Source: Rhizobium rhizogenes NBRC 13257
GTDB lineage: Bacteria; Pseudomonadota; Alphaproteobacteria; Rhizobiales; Rhizobiaceae
Assembly: GCF_000696095.1 (NCBI RefSeq)
Contig: NZ_BAYX01000001.1
Span: 434,001 to 498,000 of the forward strand
Direction: 5' to 3'
Length of the DNA stretch: 64,000 bases
Numbering within the stretch: the stretch's first letter is position 1; each line of letters begins with the position of its first letter. A model generated the notes under the pieces. That model ran no database searches. It worked only from the letters and a program-made list of their open reading frames with translations, and was not told where the DNA came from. This document shows positions 7,640 through 16,316 of this stretch, piece after piece. Position numbers and translations under genes: made by a program.

Positions 7640-10240
7640 TTGCGCCTGCTGAAACACCGCCTACGTTTTCTATCCTTGCTGCTTTTGGGATTGAGCTTTG
7701 CCGTGCTGGCAAGTCCTTTGGGCGGCGGGCATGCCTTTGCGCAGGATCAGCAACAGGTACAGCCGGCCCAGCAATCGGATCAGCCAGTGCAATCGCCGCC
7801 GCTCGCCAATGGTTTGCTGGACGCTGCCGTTGCCGATCTTAACAAGGCAAAGAAGGATTTCTCCTCGATCGAGGACGCTTCCAAGGGTGAAGGCGCGGAC
7901 GACGATACGCTGGTGGCATTGTCCGGTCGGGCCGATGATCTCAATCGCTCCGTCGCGGCGCTCTCTGCGCGGTTGAAGCCACGCTTTGCCGAGATCGATA
8001 CGCGTCTGACGCAGCTCGGTGCTGCTCCCAAGGAAGGACAGCCGCCGGAAGCGCCGATCGTTACCCAAGAACGTGACCGGCTCACGGCCGAACGCTCGCA
8101 GATCAGCGCCGTCACCCTTGATGTCGATAATCTTGTCGCGGCGACCAACCATCTTTCGATGCAACTTGTCGAAATGCGCCGCAAGCTGTTCGCTGAAACG
8201 CTATTCAAGCGCACAGGGATTTCCGCGGGAACCTTCGAGGATGCTGGAACGGCGTTTGTCGATGAGGGCGTAAAGTTCAGCGATGCGATCACAAGCTGGA
8301 TCGGCTTCGTTGTGAAGGCAAAGCTTGGGTCGCTCCTTGCCGCCGTCTTTCTGTCGCTGACCGCGGCCATGATTTTCCTGTTGGGCGGCTACCGGCTCTT
8401 CGGACGTTATTACGTCCGGGACGAAAACATCGAGAACCCGCCTTATATCAGTCGTCTCTCCGTTGCCTTCTGGTCGACATTGATCCGAACGCTATCGCTG
8501 GCCGCCTTTCTCGTCACGTCCTTTTTGAGCCTTTCGAACTTCAATGTGCTGCGGCCGGATATTGCGCCGGTGCTGGCGGCCTTCTTCGGCTTCATCTGGC
8601 TGGTCTATTTCGTCGGCCGTCTGAGCAATGCCGTTTTCGCGCCTTTCAGGCCGCATTGGCGGCTGGTCAAGCTGTCGAACAAGGGTGCGAAGTCGCTGAG
8701 CTGGTGCATGCAGGCTATGGCTGTCGTCAATGGCCTGGATTATGTCTTCGACCGCATCAGTGAATCCATGGGGTCTCCCGTCGTCGTCACGGTGGCGAAG
8801 AGCTTCTTCGCCGCACTGTTGATTGGCCTGATCCTGATCACGTCCTCCTTCGGCAAGCCGATTCTCGCCAAGAGCGGCGATCCGGATGCCCCCGGCCGTC
8901 GCTGGCCGCACGGCATGGCGATCATCCTCCGGGTACTCGGGACATTGCTGATCTTCACGGCCGTCATCGGCTATGTCGGTCTGGCGCGCTTCATCGCGAC
9001 GCAGCTGATCATGACCAGCGCCGTGCTTGTCACCATGTATATCGGCTTCCAGCTGGGCAAGGCCGTGTCGCGGCAGGGCGTCTTTGCCGAAACGATCATC
9101 GGGCGTTTCCTGGAAAACCGCTTTAAGCTCAGTGATGTCGCGCTCGATCAGGCAGGGCTCGTCGCTGGCCTTGCGACTTATGCGGTCGCTCTTCTGACCG
9201 GCATTCCCCTGATCCTGCTGTCCTGGGGCTTCCATATCCAGGATCTGGAGCTGTTCGCCTATCGGCTGTTTACCGAGATCCGCATCGGCAATATGTCGAT
9301 TTCGCTGGTCGGTATCCTTGCCGGCGTCCTGCTGTTTGCCGGCGGCTATCTGGTGACGCGCTGGTTCCAGCGCTGGCTGGACGGAAACGTCATGGCGCGC
9401 GGCCAGATGGACCTGGGCGTGCGCAATTCGGTCAAGACCGGCATCGGCTATCTCGGTATTGCCCTGGCGGCCATCTTTGCCATTTCGGCTGCCGGCATCG
9501 ACCTGTCGAGCCTGGCGCTTGTTGCCAGCGCGCTTTCGGTCGGTATCGGTTTCGGCCTGCAGAATATCGTATCGAACTTTGTTTCCGGCCTGATTCTTCT
9601 CGTTGAGCGGCCCTTTAAGGTCGGCGACTGGATCGTTTCTGGCGCCTCGGAAGGCATCGTTAAGCGCATCTCGGTGCGCGCCACCGAGATCGAGACCTTC
9701 CGCAAGCAGTCGATCATCGTGCCGAATTCGGAGCTGATCAACGCTTCCGTTGGCAACTGGACGCACCGCAACCGTCTGGCGCGCTCGGAAATCCCGGTCT
9801 CCGTCAGCTTCGAATCCGATCCCAGGAAGGTGATGGATATCCTGCTGGAACTGGTGCGCAGCGTTCCCAAGGTGCTGAAAAACCCGGAGCCGCACGTTGA
9901 ATTCCTGCGCTTTGGCCCATCGTCGCTTGATTTCGAGATGCGCTTCTATCTCTCCGATCTCTCCGACGGCATGGAGATTCGTAATAGTTTGCGGATCGAA
10001 ATCCTCAAGCGTTTCCGCGAGGAGGGAATTTCCATTCCCTATCCGCATCAGGAATTGCATATCGTTCGTGACGGCAAGCGGGGCAAGCCGAGCAGCATTC
10101 TCGCGGAATCGGCGGACGGGCCGGAAGGCGAGAGCGAAGAGGTTGTGAAAGAGATCGTTTCTCCGGCTACGCAACAGCCGGCGCAGTCATCGGAAACCAA
10201 AAGCGTCGGCGGCCGACGCGGCAGGGCGCCGGCAGAGTGA
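7640..10240 (+). CDS. MscS-family mechanosensitive channel with DUF3772 domain
   Basis: An 866-residue inner-membrane channel. It begins at a TTG codon with GAGGAG six to seven bases upstream. A signal peptide covers about residues 1-35 (ending AFAQ). A periplasmic coiled-coil/DUF3772 region spans about residues 60-190, followed by many transmembrane segments (about 230-640) and the MscS pore and beta domain (about 610-800), including GFGLQNIVSNFVSGLILL and ERPFKVGDWI. The length matches the large MscK/DUF3772-type channels, not the short MscS. It would release solutes on hypo-osmotic shock. The C-terminal 60 residues are polar and low complexity. It is transcribed alone, upstream of two response-regulator genes. 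Confidence 0.92.
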   Translation: MRLLKHRLRFLSLLLLGLSFAVLASPLGGGHAFAQDQQQVQPAQQSDQPVQSPPLANGLLDAAVADLNKAKKDFSSIEDASKGEGADDDTLVALSGRADDLNRSVAALSARLKPRFAEIDTRLTQLGAAPKEGQPPEAPIVTQERDRLTAERSQISAVTLDVDNLVAATNHLSMQLVEMRRKLFAETLFKRTGISAGTFEDAGTAFVDEGVKFSDAITSWIGFVVKAKLGSLLAAVFLSLTAAMIFLLGGYRLFGRYYVRDENIENPPYISRLSVAFWSTLIRTLSLAAFLVTSFLSLSNFNVLRPDIAPVLAAFFGFIWLVYFVGRLSNAVFAPFRPHWRLVKLSNKGAKSLSWCMQAMAVVNGLDYVFDRISESMGSPVVVTVAKSFFAALLIGLILITSSFGKPILAKSGDPDAPGRRWPHGMAIILRVLGTLLIFTAVIGYVGLARFIATQLIMTSAVLVTMYIGFQLGKAVSRQGVFAETIIGRFLENRFKLSDVALDQAGLVAGLATYAVALLTGIPLILLSWGFHIQDLELFAYRLFTEIRIGNMSISLVGILAGVLLFAGGYLVTRWFQRWLDGNVMARGQMDLGVRNSVKTGIGYLGIALAAIFAISAAGIDLSSLALVASALSVGIGFGLQNIVSNFVSGLILLVERPFKVGDWIVSGASEGIVKRISVRATEIETFRKQSIIVPNSELINASVGNWTHRNRLARSEIPVSVSFESDPRKVMDILLELVRSVPKVLKNPEPHVEFLRFGPSSLDFEMRFYLSDLSDGMEIRNSLRIEILKRFREEGISIPYPHQELHIVRDGKRGKPSSILAESADGPEGESEEVVKEIVSPATQQPAQSSETKSVGGRRGRAPAE

Positions 10241-10469
10241 TACGGCCGGACGGGTTTGCGGCGTCGACCGTCTGAAATCAAAAAAAGATAGTATAGAATA
10301 AGGATGCTCTGGTTTCGAAAGACTAGGGCATCGCTTGGTATCCAGATACGAGCCGGGTGCTCTGGCGGCTGCTTTCTTCATCTATGGGAAACCAGTCGAC
10401 TTAACAAATACTCAAAGGCTTTGCTGTAGAAACTCGGACGAGGCGGAGTTTTTATTAGCAGGTTTTATC

Positions 10470-11300
10470 ATGTCATTTTTGGGTATTTCCGGAATGCAAT
10501 ATTCCGGTGGGTCGCTTTCCGGAGCACGCATTCTGCTTGCCGAGGATTCGAATGTCTTTACGTCGATGATCAGCACGAAGCTCAAGGAGCTCCTCGACAT
10601 CAACATTGAAATCTGCCGCAACTTTGAAGAGTTGCAGCTTGCCTATGACAAATCGTCGGAGCCGATCCGGCTGGCGATCTCCAACATCAATCTGCCGGGT
10701 GCGGAAAAAGGGGAGGCGCTGGAATATCTCATCGACCTCAGTATCCCGACGATCGCCTTCACCGGCACTTTCCTTGCGGGCATGCGCGACGAGCTGATCG
10801 CCAAGGATGTTGTCGACTATATTCTCAAGGACAATGTCTTTGCCGTCGATCTGCTGGTGGAATCGATCTGCCGTTTCCTCACCAATCATCGCCATCATGT
10901 ACTGATCGTCGACGATAGCGCCACGGCGCGCGCGTTGCTGTCCAGTCGCCTGAAGCGTTATAATTTCCGCGTAAGCGTGGCGGAGAACGGCGCCAAGGCG
11001 CTGGAAATCCTCAAGGCAAACCGCGACATCGGTCTGATGGTCACCGATTACAACATGCCCGATATCGACGGCTTCGAACTGACGCGCCGCATCCGCGCCA
11101 GTATCGGTTCGCATGAGCTGCGCATCATCGGCGTCTCGTCCTCAACCAATCGGCTGCTCTCGGCGCGTTTCCTCAAGGCCGGCGGCAATGACTTCATGTT
11201 GCGGCCGTTCATCGATGAAGAATTCTACTGCCGCGTGAACCAGAATCTCGACACGCTGCTGCAGATCCAGTCTGTGCGGCAGGTCAGAATGAGTGCCTGA
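10470..11300 (+). CDS. Tandem receiver-domain response regulator (REC-REC), first domain lacking the phospho-Asp
   Basis: A 276-residue protein with two receiver domains and no output domain. REC1 (about residues 18-140) keeps the acidic AED pocket but has ISNINLP where the companion protein has VVDLNLP, so the phosphoacceptor Asp is Asn72. REC2 (about 147-265) has an intact LIVDD pocket and the acceptor Asp in VTDYNMPD. Both keep the KDN-type lysine region. The start is the ATG at the MSFLG methionine; the ribosome-binding site is weak. It is closely paralogous to the REC-REC part of the downstream diguanylate cyclase, so the two probably arose by duplication and may share a kinase. Confidence 0.87.
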   Translation: MSFLGISGMQYSGGSLSGARILLAEDSNVFTSMISTKLKELLDINIEICRNFEELQLAYDKSSEPIRLAISNINLPGAEKGEALEYLIDLSIPTIAFTGTFLAGMRDELIAKDVVDYILKDNVFAVDLLVESICRFLTNHRHHVLIVDDSATARALLSSRLKRYNFRVSVAENGAKALEILKANRDIGLMVTDYNMPDIDGFELTRRIRASIGSHELRIIGVSSSTNRLLSARFLKAGGNDFMLRPFIDEEFYCRVNQNLDTLLQIQSVRQVRMSA

Positions 11301-11336
11301 CATGTTGGAAGGGGAGAGCCATGAATGTTCGATCAA

Positions 11337-11365
11337 GAAAAACATGAGGATGATTCATGTTTTTC
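11337..11365. repeat. Perfect 11-bp inverted repeat between the two response-regulator genes
   Basis: The arms GAAAAACATGA and TCATGTTTTTC are exact reverse complements separated by 7 bases. The stem is AT-rich and is not followed by a T-tract, so it looks more like an operator or an mRNA stability element than a classic terminator. Confidence 0.6.
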
Positions 11366-11498
11366 CCGAGATTTGTACAATCTATGGTTCCGCTTTCTTC
11401 ACGAATCCCGGTCACGATGGGATCGATAGCACTGTCGTTTCGTCCGCTATAGCGATGACGAACAGGCCGTGCCAGGCGGTTCGGAGGGCGTGAAAGAA

Positions 11499-12830
11499 AT
11501 GGTGGTCCGCGTGGATTTCCTCAGTGATGGCCAAGGTCATCGCCGTGGCAGCCAGGAGATACTTCTGGTGGAAGATTCGCGCATGTTTTCTGCTGTCCTT
11601 GGCCACCGCTTCCAAACAGAACTTGGACTTAATGTCACCCACTGCTCTTCGCTGAAGCAACTGAACGAAGTGCTTGCGATCGACGGGCATGGTTTCACTA
11701 TGGCGGTCGTCGACCTCAACCTGCCGGATTCGCCGCATGGCGAGGGGCTGGATGTCGCTATCGCTCACCATATTCCGTCAATCGTCTTCACCGCATCCTT
11801 CGATGTGGCGATGCGCAGCCGCATCATGGAGCGGCGCATTGTCGACTATGTCCTGAAGGACAATGAATTCGCCCTCGACAATCTCGTCTCCTCGGTCAGG
11901 CGCGCCATCTCCAACCGGAGTACGCGCGTGATGGTGGTGGATGACATGCCCTCGGCACGGCGTGTGCTGGTCGAGATTCTGGAGGCACAGCAGTTCAAGG
12001 TCGTTGAAGCCGGTTCCGGTGTCGAAGCCCTGTCGGTGCTCGAGGAATACAGCGATATCGAAATGGTGCTTACCGATTATCATATGCCCGATATGAACGG
12101 TCAGGAGCTGACGCGGCGCATTCGCCATCGCTTCGGCTCGGATCGGATGCGCGTCGTCGGCGTCTCCTCTTCGAATGATCGCCTGCTTTCAGCGGCCTTC
12201 CTCAAGGCTGGCGCCAACGACTTCATTTACCGCCCCTTCGTGGAAGAAGAGCTTCAGTGCCGCATTGCGCTCAATGTCGAGACACTGTTGCAGCTCAAGC
12301 AGTTGCGCGTTTTGGCGGCGAGCGACTATCTGACCGGGCTCTACAACAGGCGATACTTCTATGATCAGGGTCCGAGGATCGTGAACGAGTGCCTGCGCCG
12401 CCAGCGACCGAGTTCGGTCGCGATCCTCGATATCGACCATTTCAAGAAGCTGAACGATACCTACGGTCACGAAATCGGTGACCAGGTGCTGAAGGCGGTC
12501 GCTGACCGGCTCAGATCCCTGTTCGAAGGCAGCGATAGCTTGTTGTCCCGACTCGGTGGTGAGGAGTTCGCCATTCTCTTCACGGAGACGGATTCACGCG
12601 CCGCCACCGCCATTTGCGACGATGTGCGCGTCAGTCTCTCGAACCTGAAGGTCAACGCCGACGACGAGGAATTGTCGGTGACCGTATCGATCGGCGTGGC
12701 GGAGATCGCCGGCTATGAGGCATTCGAGAATTATCTCAATGCTGCCGACCAGTTTCTCTACATGGCGAAGCACAATGGCCGAAACCAGGTCTATTCCGAC
12801 TTCAAGATGACGAAAGAAGCGGCCGAGTAG
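11499..12830 (+). CDS. Diguanylate cyclase response regulator (REC-REC-GGDEF)
   Basis: A 443-residue PleD-like protein. REC1 (about 20-140) has an intact acceptor Asp72 in VVDLNLP, REC2 (about 147-265) has Asp in LTDYHMPD, and a GGDEF domain follows (about 285-440) with the active motif RLGGEEFAILF. The RxxD inhibitory site that normally lies just before GGEEF is not evident (the residues there are GSDS), so product feedback may be absent. It should make cyclic di-GMP in response to phosphorylation. The start is the ATG with GGAGGG upstream; a GTG ten codons earlier is possible. A strong terminator overlaps the stop codon. Confidence 0.9.
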   Translation: MVVRVDFLSDGQGHRRGSQEILLVEDSRMFSAVLGHRFQTELGLNVTHCSSLKQLNEVLAIDGHGFTMAVVDLNLPDSPHGEGLDVAIAHHIPSIVFTASFDVAMRSRIMERRIVDYVLKDNEFALDNLVSSVRRAISNRSTRVMVVDDMPSARRVLVEILEAQQFKVVEAGSGVEALSVLEEYSDIEMVLTDYHMPDMNGQELTRRIRHRFGSDRMRVVGVSSSNDRLLSAAFLKAGANDFIYRPFVEEELQCRIALNVETLLQLKQLRVLAASDYLTGLYNRRYFYDQGPRIVNECLRRQRPSSVAILDIDHFKKLNDTYGHEIGDQVLKAVADRLRSLFEGSDSLLSRLGGEEFAILFTETDSRAATAICDDVRVSLSNLKVNADDEELSVTVSIGVAEIAGYEAFENYLNAADQFLYMAKHNGRNQVYSDFKMTKEAAE

Positions 12831-12838
12831 GCCGCTTC
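12816..12838 (+). terminator. Rho-independent terminator of the diguanylate cyclase gene
   Basis: A perfect 9-bp stem, GAAGCGGCC / GGCCGCTTC, with loop GAGTA, followed by GATTTTTG. The loop contains part of the TAG stop codon, so the terminator begins inside the coding sequence. Confidence 0.88.
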
Positions 12839-12866
12839 GATTTTTGATTGGGTAGCAATTTCGGCT

Positions 12867-13886
12867 TCAGATCACCACGCCGGTGCGATTGTTCGACATG
12901 GTGAGCTTGCGCTCGGCACGCTCTTGCTGCGGCGAGCGATTGTAGAGTTCGCGATAACACTTGGAGAAGTGGGAGGCGGAGACGAAGCCGCAGGCAACCG
13001 CCACTTCCACGACCGGCATGGAAGACTGCACCAGCAGATGGCGGGCGCGATCAAGGCGAATTTCGAGATAGTAACGAGCCGGCGAGCGGCCCATTTCCTG
13101 GCGGAACAGACGTTCGATCTGGCGGCGCGACAGCCCGGCATCGTCGGCGATCTCAAGCAGCGACAGCGGCTCGGCAAGATTGCTTTCCATCAGTTCGATG
13201 ATCGACAGCACCTTGGCGTTCTGGACGCCGAGGCGGGCGCGCAGCGGCAGGCGCTGGCGGTCGTGGGGGCTGCGGACGCGATCGGTCAATTGCTGCTCAC
13301 AGACGCGGTTGACGAGGTTCTCGCCAAAGTCCTGGCCGATCAAGTTCAGCATCATGTCGAGCGAAGCGGTGCCGCCGGCGCAGGTGTAGAGATTGCTGTC
13401 GACCTCGTAGAGATCGGCATAGACTTCCGCCTGCGGGAAGGTCTCGGAGAAGCCGGGGAGGTTTTCCCAGTGGATGGCGCAGCGCTTGCCGTTCAGGAGA
13501 CCTGCCTGGGCGAGCACATGTGCGCCCGTACAGAGGCTGCCGACGGCAACGCCGCGATTGTAGGTCTCGCGCAGCCAGGCATTGACCGACTTGTTGTTGA
13601 ACTCCTCGACATAGATGCCTGAACAGACCAGCACCATGTTCGGGCGGTTCTCGCCGCCGAGATAGCGGCGCTCATCGGCGAGCGCCGAATTGACCTCGAG
13701 GCCGATGCCGCTGGAGGAATAGACCTTCTGGCCGTCGGTGGAGGCAAGCCGCCAGGAGTAGGCCGGGTAGCCCAGCATGCGGTTGGCGATCCGCAGCGTT
13801 TCAACCGCCGCGGAAAACGGCAGCATGGTAAAATGGGGTACGAGAAAGAAAACCAGGGAACGCGTCTTAATCGGAGTCTTGCTCAT
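12867..13886 (-). CDS. GlxA family transcriptional regulator (DJ-1/PfpI plus AraC HTH)
   Basis: A regulator of about 339 residues. The N-terminal DJ-1/PfpI-like amidase domain (about 8-190) contains the GSLCTGAHVLA nucleophile-elbow-like motif. A C-terminal AraC/XylS double helix-turn-helix follows (about 225-325), with LSRRQIERLFRQEMG and the closing ACGFVSASHFSKCYRE. This architecture is shared with GbdR, ArgR-type and carnitine/choline regulators that sense quaternary amines or amino acids. The start is uncertain: the ATG chosen gives the conserved SKTPIKTRSLVFFLVP opening; an ATG five codons upstream is also possible. Since the window holds a betaine/corrinoid pathway, it is a candidate regulator of that pathway, which is inference. 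Confidence 0.85.
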   Translation of the reverse strand: MSKTPIKTRSLVFFLVPHFTMLPFSAAVETLRIANRMLGYPAYSWRLASTDGQKVYSSSGIGLEVNSALADERRYLGGENRPNMVLVCSGIYVEEFNNKSVNAWLRETYNRGVAVGSLCTGAHVLAQAGLLNGKRCAIHWENLPGFSETFPQAEVYADLYEVDSNLYTCAGGTASLDMMLNLIGQDFGENLVNRVCEQQLTDRVRSPHDRQRLPLRARLGVQNAKVLSIIELMESNLAEPLSLLEIADDAGLSRRQIERLFRQEMGRSPARYYLEIRLDRARHLLVQSSMPVVEVAVACGFVSASHFSKCYRELYNRSPQQERAERKLTMSNNRTGVVI

Positions 13887-14132
13887 ATCGGGAAAATCCA
13901 TGCTCCAGGACCATTGCGTATACCTTGCGTCAAATGCGTCGGCTCGATGGTCTAATAGCGACACTGGCATGGATAATAGCGGCCGCAAAGAGATATTTGT
14001 GCCGGCTCATTAAAATTGCCGGAGGAAAGAAAGCGGGCCGGGTAGCCAAGCAATTCCCTTAGATGGTCAAATATATATGGGGATCATAATCAAGATAAAA
14101 GAAAAGCGGGCTTCTATGCGTCAAATGTTCGA

Positions 14133-14166
14133 AAGGCGACACTCGTTTCGGTTGAGCGTCGCCCTT
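14133..14166 (-). terminator. Stem-loop terminator of the DUF1127 gene
   Basis: AAGGCGACACTC pairs with GAGCGTCGCCCTT across a 9-base loop, with one bulge or mismatch. It lies about 20 bases beyond the DUF1127 stop codon. On the minus strand it is followed by TTTCGAAC. Confidence 0.65.
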
Positions 14167-14187
14167 AGAATTTAGAAGTTATCACAA

Positions 14188-14394
14188 TCATCGCGTGGCC
14201 TTGGGATTGTTGGTTTCGTTGGCAACCGGCCAGCCGAGATCCTTGCGCATGTCGTCCGAAAGGGACTCAAGCTCACGCTCGGAACGCCACTGCTGCCAGC
14301 GATCGGCGATGCGGGTGATAAATGGCACATAACTACCGCTCGCCGGGAGCGTGCTCCGCGTCCTGCCGGTGTCTCTATAGATAATCGTCGTCAT
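14188..14394 (-). CDS. DUF1127 (YjiS-like) small protein
   Basis: A 68-residue protein whose second half, IADRWQQWRSERELESLSDD followed by MRKDLGW, is the DUF1127 signature (helix, Leu-x-x-Leu, D-[IL]-G-[IVL]). Small DUF1127 proteins in Agrobacterium and Rhodobacter affect RNA turnover, phosphate or carbon metabolism and cell aggregation through an RNA-binding-like basic helix. The ATG follows AAAGGAACC. The gene has its own terminator and lies in a cluster of short leftward genes near the LysR regulator. Its specific target here is unknown. Confidence 0.85.
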   Translation of the reverse strand: MTTIIYRDTGRTRSTLPASGSYVPFITRIADRWQQWRSERELESLSDDMRKDLGWPVANETNNPKATR

Positions 14395-14469
14395 TTCCAG
14401 GTTCCTTTCGGTTTTTAGACGCCCGAAAGGTCGCGACCTTTACGAGCTAATATGGAGTTGGTTCACGTA

Positions 14470-14715
14470 TCAATCAAGCGAATAGATCTTATAGCTGCCA
14501 TGAGAATTATTGAACGATGGAGCTTTCGCGGGCTTTCGTTCGTGGGCCGATAGCATCCGATCCGGCGGCAAGCCGCGTGCGTTGACGTCGTCGATCAGAT
14601 GGGCTGGAAAGCGCGCCACGATCTCATCGAGCGTGTGCTGTGCCGTCCGCTGGACGACGCGGACACGCATGAGGTTGAACAGGCGAGATGCCTCGTAAAG
14701 TACTGTGCCAGCCAT
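14470..14715 (-). CDS. Hypothetical 81-residue protein
   Basis: A small soluble protein with an amphipathic N-terminal helix (about residues 5-32, rich in Arg, Val and Leu) and a polar C-terminal tail ending in SYKIYSLD. I do not recognise a family. A good ribosome-binding site, AAAGGAG, stands before the ATG, and the gene is divergent from the LysR regulator, sharing a 120-base promoter region. LysR proteins often control the gene divergent to them, so this is a possible target. It is followed at 76 bases by the DUF1127 gene on the same strand. Confidence 0.6.
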   Translation of the reverse strand: MAGTVLYEASRLFNLMRVRVVQRTAQHTLDEIVARFPAHLIDDVNARGLPPDRMLSAHERKPAKAPSFNNSHGSYKIYSLD

Positions 14716-14834
14716 GGTCGTGCTCCTTTTCGGCTGCCTTACCTATTTCGTTAGGGCCAATATGGTCCCGCGTTGACATTCAGACAAACGAAATGATATG
14801 GTGCTTAAGATCAGAAAAATTGAAGGATGCCGAT

Positions 14835-15734
14835 ATGACCGTACCGTTTCGCCGGCCCATACCGCTGCTCGACAATGAAGTTCTGCGCACCTTTGTCGCC
14901 ATCGCCGAGACCGGTAATTTCTCCACCGCGGCTGATGCGGTCTTTCGCACGCCGTCGGCCGTCTCGATGCAGATCAAGAAGCTGGAAGAGCAGCTTGGCG
15001 TGACGCTGTTCCTGCGCGACGCCCGTTCCGTCAGTCTGACGCAGCATGGCGAAATGCTGCTTTCCTATGCCCGCAATATTCTGGCGCTCTCCAATGAGGC
15101 GGTATCCCGCTTCATCATGCCGGAGCTTAGCGGCGTCGTGCGTCTCGGTGCCCCAGATGATATCGGCGAGCGCCTGCTGCCGAGTATCCTGAAGAGTTTT
15201 TCGGAGAGCTACCCGAGCATCATGGTCGATGTCGTCGTGGATATGAGTATCCAGCTGAAGAAGCGCATTGAGGAGCAGCGGCTGGATTTGGCGCTGATCA
15301 ATTGCGCAACGCGGCCTTTCCCGACGGAAGGCGAGGTCATCTATACGGAGCGCCTGGTCTGGGCGGGCGCCAAGTGTGGCACGGCCTATCGACGCGATCC
15401 CTTGCCAATCTCGATCTGGGAAGACGGTTGCATCTGGCGGTCGGAAGCATTGGCCCAGCTCGAACGGCACAAGCGCCCTTACCGTGTCTCCTATCTCAGC
15501 GCCCATACGATGGCGCAGCGCGCCGCTATTGTCTCCGACCTCGCGGTCGCGCCGTTTCCACGCTCCTACATTGGTGAGGACATGGAAATTCTCGGACCGA
15601 ATGAGGGCCTACCGGAACTCACCTCCTTCGACATTCGCCTGCTGACGGCATCGCAGATGACGGGGCCGATGAAGGCGGTGGCCGATAGCATCCGCGAAGC
15701 TTTCGTGGAGATCGGACGCAGAGTGGCGGCGTAA
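14835..15734 (+). CDS. LysR family transcriptional regulator
   Basis: A 299-residue LysR-type regulator. The N-terminal winged helix (about 12-72) reads LLDNEVLRTFVAIAETGNF through QIKKLEEQLGVTLFLRDAR, and the effector-binding domain spans about 97-295. The start is the ATG with GAAGGA upstream; a longer frame into the divergent gene is unsupported. Its LLDNEVLRTFVAIAETG opening is like that of LrhA/HexA-branch regulators. It is divergent from the 81-residue hypothetical gene and upstream of a cupin gene. No ligand can be assigned. Confidence 0.9.
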   Translation: MTVPFRRPIPLLDNEVLRTFVAIAETGNFSTAADAVFRTPSAVSMQIKKLEEQLGVTLFLRDARSVSLTQHGEMLLSYARNILALSNEAVSRFIMPELSGVVRLGAPDDIGERLLPSILKSFSESYPSIMVDVVVDMSIQLKKRIEEQRLDLALINCATRPFPTEGEVIYTERLVWAGAKCGTAYRRDPLPISIWEDGCIWRSEALAQLERHKRPYRVSYLSAHTMAQRAAIVSDLAVAPFPRSYIGEDMEILGPNEGLPELTSFDIRLLTASQMTGPMKAVADSIREAFVEIGRRVAA

Positions 15735-15838
15735 GGGCAAAGCCCAATCAGGCGGCACGACCGAATTTGACGAGAGTGGTTTTTTACTGTGCTGCGACAA
15801 GTGCGTAAGCTCTATCGCTCGTCGCAGGGGAGATTGCC

Positions 15839-16300
15839 ATGCCGAAAATCAACGTCGCCGCCGTGCCGAAACGCAAGGGCTCGGGTTATCCGGCACCCTT
15901 CGATGCGCCCCTTGTCGAGCGCATACGGCAACGGCTGGGCAATGCCGGTGGGCTCACCGATTTCGGGATCAATCTCATGCACCTGCCGCCGGGCAACTGG
16001 TCGAGCCAGCGGCACTGGCATTCGCACGAGGACGAATTCGTCTATGTGCTGGAAGGCGAGCTGACGCTGATCGAAGACGAAGGTGAGACGGTGCTGCGCG
16101 CCGGTGATTGCGCGGCCTTTCCGAAGGGTACCGGCAACGGCCACCACATGATCAACAGATCAGGCGCGACGGCCGTTTATCTCGAAATCGGTTCGCGTCA
16201 ACCCGCCGATATCACCACCTGCTCGGACATCGACATGATGAGCACCAATGCCGATGGTCGGTTCGTGCACAAGGACGGCACGGCTTATCCCGAACCTTAA
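15839..16300 (+). CDS. Cupin domain protein
   Basis: A 153-residue single-cupin protein. Cupin motif 1 is visible as HWHSHEDEFVYVLEG (His, His, Glu metal ligands near residues 60-66), followed by motif 2, GDCAAFPKGTGNGHH, with the last His near residue 102. The ATG follows GGGGAG. It is convergent with the ASKHA reactivator gene, only 16 bases away. Cupins of this type bind a divalent metal and can be enzymes or small-molecule sensors; the substrate is not indicated. Its position beside the corrinoid cluster may be incidental, because it is on the opposite strand. Confidence 0.8.
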   Translation: MPKINVAAVPKRKGSGYPAPFDAPLVERIRQRLGNAGGLTDFGINLMHLPPGNWSSQRHWHSHEDEFVYVLEGELTLIEDEGETVLRAGDCAAFPKGTGNGHHMINRSGATAVYLEIGSRQPADITTCSDIDMMSTNADGRFVHKDGTAYPEP

Positions 16301-16316
16301 GGTCCCAGCCTTGCAA

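Noticed and set aside
8492..10174. A 560-codon open frame on the minus strand
   Set aside because: It is fully antisense to the MscS channel gene, has shadow-type composition (rich in Arg, His, Asp, Gln) and no recognisable domain.
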